From contig NC_060885.1 in the NCBI RefSeq assembly GCF_014805685.1, positions 16,058,632 through 16,122,631 on the forward strand: 64,000 nt of DNA, read 5' to 3'. Below the pieces are notes generated by a model. The model was not told where the DNA came from. It was given only the letters and a program-made list of their open reading frames with translations, and searched no databases. Within the stretch, counting starts at the first letter, position 1. The number at the start of each line of letters is the position of its first letter. Below, piece by piece: positions 56,700-64,000 of the stretch. Origin of the DNA: Silurus meridionalis. Lineage: Eukaryota > Chordata > Actinopteri > Siluriformes > Siluridae. Position numbers and translations under genes: made by a program.

Positions 56700-58551
56700 A
56701 CATCAGGGGGGCAGGCCAATAAACGCTTCCTAAGCAGGATTTGAGCAGAGATTTGGTGGTTTTCGCCAGGCAGCTTGAGTGCCAAACCCAGAGCAGCTTC
56801 ATTAACTCGCAGAGGAGGCGGATTTAATGCTTAATTAAAGAAAAGGGCTATCTTTCTCACCTTCTTCTATGGGTACTGTGCTTCTCTTTGACTAAGCTCT
56901 GTTGCATGATTTTTCTAGATGGGCTAATAAAAAAAATCTAATATTTTAATATAGAATGATTTTGTTTGCCCAAAAATGCCTTTAGAAACCAGACATATTT
57001 TACTCTTGCTTGTTCTGGTTTGTTGCTTCAGTTCAAAGACTATCTATGTGTGTGTGTGTATATATATATAATATTATATATTATAGAACCTTCTAGAATA
57101 GTCTTTATGATGCAAAATATGACACTACTGCAAGAAACACAATATTGTAAACCTACCATAAACCAAAAGTATGGCAGCTCAGAACTAAAACAGCATGTGG
57201 GTATGTGACGTCTTAGGTCTATCAGGCACAGAGAGCTATGCGTATTGTGAGGTAAGGTGCTAACTCTGTTAGCCCCTAGGCATGGTGCTCCATCTGTGTG
57301 GGCCTCTGCAACTCCCTCAGAAGATGCCTGCATAGACAAATGATATGAAATGCTTGCATCTCCCTGTGTGGGAAGAGAAATGGTGAGCTAAATCATGTCT
57401 GGCTTTCCGTCTCCCAACTGTTGTCCACTGGGCTCAAGGTCACTGGTTAAATGTGATCCCACATGCCTCCATACATACAGCCGCACACTCAAGTTCATTT
57501 TCTGAAGAGAATACTATTCTACACTTTGCCAGTTGGTGTGACTGAAGGATTAAGAAAACACAAGCAGCCAGAAATCAGCTAAACAACCTAATTTATTGGA
57601 ACATATCTGGCAGGTAATGTGGCAGGAAATGAGTTGTCTAAGTCCACCACTGCTAGATGATAATGTCAAATTCAGTAGTCTTAAATGTACTTCATCCTGG
57701 GTGCTTTGCACAACACTAAATACAGAGGCTAATATTTCACTCTGAATTACTTCCCCTGATGGAAGGACTGTCGTCCTGTAGGTCAGCAAGAGGAAAAGAT
57801 GTAGGTCTAATTAGCAGCAGAGGAATCTACCGTCTCTTTACCACCTGTCATTGTGGTCTCAGGTCTGCCCCCTTGTGGCTAGAGAAAGAAATTAACATAA
57901 GGTAATAGAGCTGTACAATGCATTACTGGAGTGTGTAGGAATGTCAGTGCTTCCTAAGTGTTTTAACCTTCAAAATGTACATGTATATGTGTATGTATAT
58001 GTATTTATGTATATGTATCTGTTCACATGTGCAAATGACTTTGTATATTATATACTGTTATATATTCAATAGGAGTTTCAAAAAGACACTTAGCATGATG
58101 ACAGCATGATTAAAATAAGTGCAAGAAAGTTGCCACCCTCCCTCCGACCTCCTAAAGAACACAAACAGACGCAGTACCCTCACAAAGAAAACCCGCTGCT
58201 CCCTCTAACATTTTAATTAATGACAACAGATTTTCTTCTCATAAGTGCTTTAATGTGGCTTATTGCTGTAGCAGTCCCCTTGGCCGTGGAAATATTATGT
58301 TGACGGATGTGCTGTGTCGCTGGCACTCCCTGGATGGAGGCAGCTGTCAGGGCCGGGATGATAACATTAACGCAGGGGGAAAGTGATGACAAATGCCTGT
58401 TATCAGCGAACGAGGCCGGTGACAAATCGAATCGCAGCTCCCAAGAACCCCCATTACACCGTAATAAAAAAAGATTGATGGTCCTCTCTGTCAGGACCTC
58501 TGTTAATGCGATTTCGACTGGTCTCTTCGGCTTCCAATTAAGATGAGGAGG

Positions 58552-58555
<4 letters not shown>
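56700..58555. other. Downstream gene-free region; enhancer-like block at 58200-58555
   Basis: The part 58200-58555 is complex, GC-balanced and CpG-bearing (gaacgaggccggtgacaaat; tgttaatgcgatttcgactg). It is open in frames on both strands. A short (TATG)n-like tract lies at 57977-58020. Confidence 0.3.
57863..57883 (-). promoter_or_regulatory. CTCF-like motif, best match in the window
   Basis: On the minus strand this reads CTAGCCACAAGGGGGCAGAC, matching the CTCF core CCACNAGGGGGCRG throughout. It points left, towards the transporter gene. Confidence 0.45.

Positions 58556-58557
<2 letters not shown>

Positions 58558-58618
<61 letters not shown>
58558..58618 (+). repeat. (GA)n microsatellite
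   Basis: A pure GA run of about 60 bases, followed 90 bases later by an inverted (TC)n. Confidence 0.97.
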
Positions 58619-58622
<4 letters not shown>

Positions 58623-58702
58623 TATACAAGACCTACTAATTGGATCAGTGAAGCCAAAGGCACTCTCTTTCTTTCTCTTCCTCTTTCTTTCCAGCTTCCC
58701 TC

Positions 58703-58769
<67 letters not shown>

Positions 58770-58776
58770 GTTTCTC
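58703..58776 (+). repeat. (TC)n microsatellite
   Basis: TC units with one ttt break. Together with the GA tract at 58558 it forms an inverted pair. Confidence 0.97.
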
Positions 58777-60984
58777 ACTCTCCCCATCCCTCCCTGTCTC
58801 TTGCGTAGAGCGTATCTCTGTACATTGCATTATTTCAGGATTTATGACCGGGTTGTGGGGATGCAGCCTGTGCCAGCCGTGATGAGAAGAGCTCTGTCTC
58901 TTTGCCAGCTCGCACATGCAGACGGGCACAGATGGGAGCGAAGATGCAAACCCAGCCAGTGATGAAACATCCTGACAAACAGTGGGACAGACAGAGAGAC
59001 AAATAGCTCCATGTGACCCACTTGCCATGCAATTAAGTAAATAAGGATTGACTGTGTGTCAGTGGTGTGCTCTGAGTGTGCCATCCCTCACTGGTGTCGG
59101 TGTGTCACCCACTGATTTCATTATTAGTGAATGCTTGTTACTCTCCTGAAGGACTTTTTGAGGATTAAATGGCAAATGACTTAGACAAGATTTCTACCCA
59201 TGTTGGATAGATAATGTCTGTTAGTATTAACTTGATAGTATGTTGCCACTGCATGTGACATCTAGGCAAAATAACCAACCGGATCTACTGCATCAATGTA
59301 GTGGCATCTGCCCTGCCTTATTGAAGCAGGACAATTGTTTGAATACAAATTCTTTGGTTGCCAATAAGAAACCCATTTTGAGTAGAATGCCATAGAATGC
59401 AGCATTTAAGTAATAAAAGTGATTCAAAGTATGTGTTTCTATTCAGGGTTTGAGTAGATTACATTAAAGGTGTCAATTTCTTAATTTTTTAAATAATTGA
59501 TTTTTTTAAACATTTTTGACCTATGAAAGTTTTTTTTTTATCTGATTCTTTATTTTGTGAAATTATATGGTTGTGTTTCGAAAAAATAAAATACAGATTA
59601 AAAACATTTTTTGTAACAAATTTGTGCAATTTTGGTGTATTTGTATATTTGAAATGAAAGTTGTGGGACCAACTCCCACTTGACTCGACTGTTAGTTTAA
59701 TTGTATCTCATTATGTGGTTATGAAATGGGCATAAAGTTATGAAATGGGAATAGAGTGTGTAACTATTATAGAACATATTCATTTAGAAATGGAAATATA
59801 GCAGTGTTGCTATATGTTTTAGATATTGTGGATTGCAGCAAAGTTCCACTTTTTGTCTTGTTTTGAGTTTACTATGTGTGCTTTTTTGTTTTGTTTTTGT
59901 TTGTATATTTGATTCCTGGATTGGGAATGGGATAAGTTTAAATGAATATATTTAATTAAGCTGATATAAAAGCAGAAACAATAACAGCACTTTTTATTCA
60001 TGTTATCCTACCTAAGATTTGACTTGCACAGTTTAGTTCATTCAAATTATTTTCTTTAGGCTTTGTTAACAAATATCTAAAATATCTTAAAAATTACCAG
60101 TTTGCATTTAAAATTGTTGCTGTAACTGTCATATATTATGTTTTGTGCTACAGAAAACTCAGGAATAATGAAATTGAATCTATGATATAATTAACATGAC
60201 TGTACAACTCATATTGCTGGAGGTCAGACACGGTATGCATACAGCATCATATGCCTGATATCAAAGAATTCTTTCATGTGAGCATTTTGCTGACGACTGT
60301 AAGGAAATTGCTGGACATAGCCCTTGCACTAAAGCAGTCTGAGCTCTGCAGCCTGACCTCTGAAAGAGACTCCATCCCCATCTCATCTTCCTTAAAGCCT
60401 CGAGGGGATCCACTGCATACAAAGGATCTGGAGGATGATATGAGAGTTTTCATTGTTTTCATTACACCAAGCTTGTAGTTTCTATCTGAGAATAATGGCC
60501 AGGGGGTTAGCTGTTTTGTTATTGTGACAGAGTCTTCACACATTATCCCATGAAAAGGCCACCAGACACCCTCTATTTTTCTTAAGCCTTTTTGCAGCAT
60601 CTAGGAACGCTGGAGGAAATATAAACCTTTTTATTTATGCTTTCAGGTAAACACACAATAAATGACAGAATGTCGCTAAGCAAAATGTAAAAAAAAAAAA
60701 AAGAAAAGAAACAAAATCACTGATACCAGATGTGCCTTTCAAGGTTAGAATGTAGAGGACGTGGACAATTATTCAGCAATACTGACATGTTTGAGTGTGG
60801 GAGAGAGAGTGACAGAGAGTGAGATAGAGATTAAAACGAGAAGAGAGAGAAAGAGAAAAAGAATTGAACATAATAGGAACAGCAGTGCTGGTGATTTGTA
60901 CACTGCAGACAATGTCTAAAAAATTTTTTTTTCAAAGAAAAAAGAGGTTCTTGAAGAGGTTAAAAACTGAAGGCCAGTTTGTTT
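58777..60984. other. Intergenic; no gene seen
   Basis: The parts 58800-59110 and 60225-60610 are of higher complexity and could be non-coding elements. The stretch 59450-60150 is very AT-rich. No splice-supported frame is present. Confidence 0.4.
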
Positions 60985-61335
60985 TCCCATGCACAGCTTG
61001 TGATCATCATTGCCTAGTTCTATCAGTGTCAATTTTTGAAATGCGAATCTCTTGGCTCAACCCAACATCGGAATTAATGCTGGACCTAATACCCTCATAT
61101 CAGTGCAACACACTGCCAGGCCACTATTATTTCTGTGTTACTGCTGTGCTGAGAATAACCCACAACCTTAATAATATCCACTCAGTGGTGGTTACTTACT
61201 GATGAGCAGGTTAGATAGACACTGGTATACTGTGCAGTGCAACAGATGGCATACAGTCAGAAAATGTGCACCTACATGGTGCACAGAGCTTGTTCTCTAT
61301 CTGAATGTTCTTAGGTAGGTATAGGTGTGCCTAAT
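60985..61335 (+). mobile_element. Diverged copy of a common teleost non-autonomous repeat
   Basis: The order 'gaaatgcgaatctcttggct', 'cactgccaggccactatta', 'gttactgctgtgctgagaat', 'aatatccactcagtggtgg' and 'aacagatggcatacagtcag' follows a repeat common in fish genomes. The tail resembles 'ggtgtgcctaataaaat'. A 112-codon open frame across it is incidental. Its class, probably a DNA-transposon derivative, is from memory and not proven here. Confidence 0.65.
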
Positions 61336-62606
61336 AAAATCAAAGCCATATAAAAGGCTCATAAAAGTGTACTGTAATTTGATAGATGATTGGATCAATT
61401 TTGACCTAAGAAATCACAATACCATAACAGAATATAGAATAAATGTAATTTTAAATTAAGTATTTTTTTATGAAAATAAATCAAAATGTTGCTCACTATT
61501 ACAAAAGGCTATAATAAAGCAAACCAACTGTTCTGGCTAGGATAATGTAATCTGTCTACGTGAATAAGTGCCGATGTGTTGTGTGTACGTGCATGCCTTT
61601 TGGCCTCAAACATCTATAAAGCATAGCATAGGCAATCACAGCCCACGCTAAGCAATAAGAATGAATTTTGCTTAGCACTGAGTGCTTGTTTGATGAATCT
61701 GGCCTGTTGAGTTTATGAAGATCAAATCAGCTCATTGTGTGACTGGGCTTACAGTAGAGTGGACCTGCTCAGTGCAGAGCCATGAATCCTGAGCTAGGGA
61801 GGTAGGTGATAGATGGCTGGAGGTTGGCCTCCATCACGCCCCATCCGGCGGGGCTCCCCACAGCCAGGCTAGAGAGGTTAGGAAGACAGAGGAGGAAGAT
61901 CAATTCTTTGAGCACAGGGAGAAATTAGGCATGAAATTAAAGCTAGCTATCGCTGACCGCTGCCTGATCCCTGCTGCAGTTAAGCTTTTACTCTGACAGT
62001 TCTGTGCGATAGCTCAAAGTGCCTGGCCACTCACGTCTATTTGGCACATCCAGGACTAGAGGAGAGAAAGTGGAGAGACACAGACAAAGGCAACGTTATC
62101 CCTACATTAAGATGGCTGCCAGTTTCAGCGCTGATGACCTGCCATTACTTATACTGTTTGAAACCAAGTGCAAGGTCAGTTTAGTCTGGCCTTGCCATAA
62201 ATCAGTGCACTAGTGGAGAAGCCAAGGTTACAGGGCCTGACAGCCATCACTGAGGAGAGGGTATTTATAGATAAGAACCAGGGATGAAAGTGAGTGTGTG
62301 TGTGAGAGTGTGTATGTGTGTGCACGAACGTGCGAATTTACATTCCGTGCACTAATTTACACTGTGTGCAATATCGAGAATGAGTAAATTTCAATCTCTA
62401 CACTTGAACCAGCATTATCATGGTATCTGAGCAAAAACAAGAATACATAATATGTAATTTGTTTTTGATGCTTGCTTGTGTTTAAATATAGCCACGTGAG
62501 AACCATGGCTCTGGAAGTGACAGCATAAAGACTGTGTGGTGTGCCACCTAGAGTCTGATCAAGGTGACTACACCAGCATATCATTACTAGTTAGGTTAAA
62601 AACATT
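61336..62606. other. Intergenic; complex block at 61740-62200
   Basis: GC-richer sequence (catcacgccccatccggcgg) without a convincing coding frame, then short GT-rich runs near 62295-62325. Confidence 0.35.
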
Positions 62607-62680
62607 TTTGCATTTACATTTGCGAGATGTGGCACCTTTATCCAGAGTCTCTTGCGGAATTGCTCTATCCAGAAAATCTA
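62607..62680 (+). mobile_element. Fragment of 'gcatttacattt...ttatccaga' teleost repeat
   Basis: The stretch 'ttgcatttacatttgcgaga', 'ggcacctttatccagagtct', 'cttgcggaattgctctatcc' is a mutated copy of a very common fish repeat tail, whose usual form is gcatttacatttacggcatt followed by ttatccagagcgactta. Only about 75 bases remain. Confidence 0.55.
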
Positions 62681-64000
62681 TCCTCATGCTACTACAAACA
62701 GATTCAGCCCTAAAAATATTATTAATCTAATATATCAAACTAAAACTCTGTTAGAGAGACATTAACACAGCAATAAAACACATAAGTCCTATAGCTGTAG
62801 ATTTTTGACTTTTGTGAAGAAGTGAATAAATTTTATTTTTTCTGTAATTAAGATTCATATACACTATTATAACTAATGTAATAAAATGTGCAGTTTGTTC
62901 AGTCCACAGAACAATGATCAAAAGCTACTGTGTTACTTTATTCTTTATAAGGGAAAAATCATTATCATATGTCAGCACAATTCAAGGATTAGGATATGCA
63001 GCAATACATTTGTTAAAAATAAAACACACACAGCGCAATCTGAGAGTTTATGCAAAAAAAAAAAACGTTTGTTTAATGTTTCCTCAGCTGTTTATTTGTT
63101 ATGGTCATAGGGAATATAGTCATAGGGTCTGAGTTAATTATTTTAGGGGTAACTGCCCTGATTAATAATAACTAAGCAGCCACTTTTAGCATTCTAATGA
63201 AATACTTCTGTTCAGGTGACGTTTTGACTGATTTTCTTCCTCACTCCCATTCAACAAAGTAATTTGTTATAACCTAGCGACCTCACAAGATCTTTGACCC
63301 CTTATGCCCATGTTGCTTACACAAGCACTATTTAATACCAATACTGACCAATACTACAGGCTGAAGGCTAAAAATCAAAATAATCAGAAAAACACTTAAA
63401 ATAAAGAGTAACAACTTTTGTGTCAGAAAACGAGAGACGACAAAATAAATTATTGTTCAGATCACAAGCACCATCTATCATTTAATATGACTTTATAATA
63501 TGCCTCAGTGACAAACAGGCCAGGTTATTGTTAAGAAAATAATTATTGTAGACTTTTGAAACAAAGTGTACAGATTAGGTAAAGATTGGTACCATGAGTA
63601 AAGTCTGGGGGAAAAAAAATATCAGCATTAAACTATCACGATTTCATTCATAAAAAGATTTAGGATTGAAAGTAAAAAAGTAAACTTTTACATATGTTTA
63701 CATTACATGTCAGATTATAATTATCAAATTGCTGTGCACACCTCTGTTAAGTAACTTTGTCAAAAGCTATTTAATCTTATATTATTCTTTATCTCTTTAT
63801 CAGTTGAAGAAATGCTTTTTTTGACTAAAAATGTTTATGTGAATTCCGAAAAGATATTATTGGCCAGTGTGTCTCAAATTTAGCTTAATGTTCTAACAAG
63901 TAGCATTTGCAGCTTTCCTCTTCAGTCACTTTACGCGTTAAGAAGGATAATAACAAATTCAGTGAATAGCTCTAACACACTTCTTTATGATGCCTGAACA
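62681..64000. other. AT-rich intergenic end of window; no gene seen
   Basis: Only short AT-rich frames, a poly-A at 63054-63064, and no recognised repeats. Confidence 0.5.

Noticed and set aside
58213..58629. 138-codon minus-strand frame
   Set aside because: Its N-terminal part is a TC tract, and the rest is equally open on the other strand. No protein motif is seen.
60864..61202. 112-codon + strand frame
   Set aside because: Its second half lies within a recognised interspersed repeat, and no protein family fits.

Overview
The window reads as vertebrate, almost certainly teleost, nuclear DNA. It contains one recognisable protein-coding gene with spliced GT-AG exons, many very long dinucleotide microsatellites, and diverged copies of interspersed repeats that I know from ray-finned fish. 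These include a Tc1-type transposase remnant, a tRNA-like element, and a 'catcctcatttgggtga' element that I associate with otophysan fish. A catfish, characiform or knifefish genome is my best guess. The species cannot be fixed from the sequence.

The gene lies on the + strand at 44551-55482. It has twelve coding exons in consistent reading phase and encodes a 522-residue class II facilitative hexose/urate transporter (GLUT, SLC2 family), closest in my reading to GLUT9 and the fish-specific slc2a15. It appears intact: all splice sites are canonical, there is no internal stop, and the main family signatures are present. The one notable change is Asp-298 where most GLUTs have the sugar-contacting Asn. 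The probable 3' UTR runs to a polyadenylation signal near 56655 and contains a (CA)n tract and a Tc1 remnant.

The 44 kb upstream (1-44550) and the 7 kb downstream (about 56700-64000) hold no gene that I can support. They are AT-rich DNA broken by microsatellites and old repeats. Between these are blocks of complex, TAAT-rich sequence of the kind usually found in conserved non-coding elements, mainly at 24.9-31.5 kb, 34.9-38.1 kb and 57.4-61.9 kb, and also inside introns 3, 7, 8 and 10 of the transporter. Six CTCF-like motifs are scattered through the window; one at 38.2 kb and one at 57.9 kb point towards each other across the gene. A CpG-containing patch at 80-1020 could be a promoter or first exon of a neighbouring gene, but this is weak.

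I found no new multi-gene system. The best leads are the possible regulatory block with the transporter as a bystander, the inverted SOX-like sites in intron 10, the Asn-to-Asp change, a strikingly symmetric compound microsatellite at 1.2-1.4 kb, a MITE bounded by microsatellites at 5.3-5.6 kb, and two small undescribed duplications.
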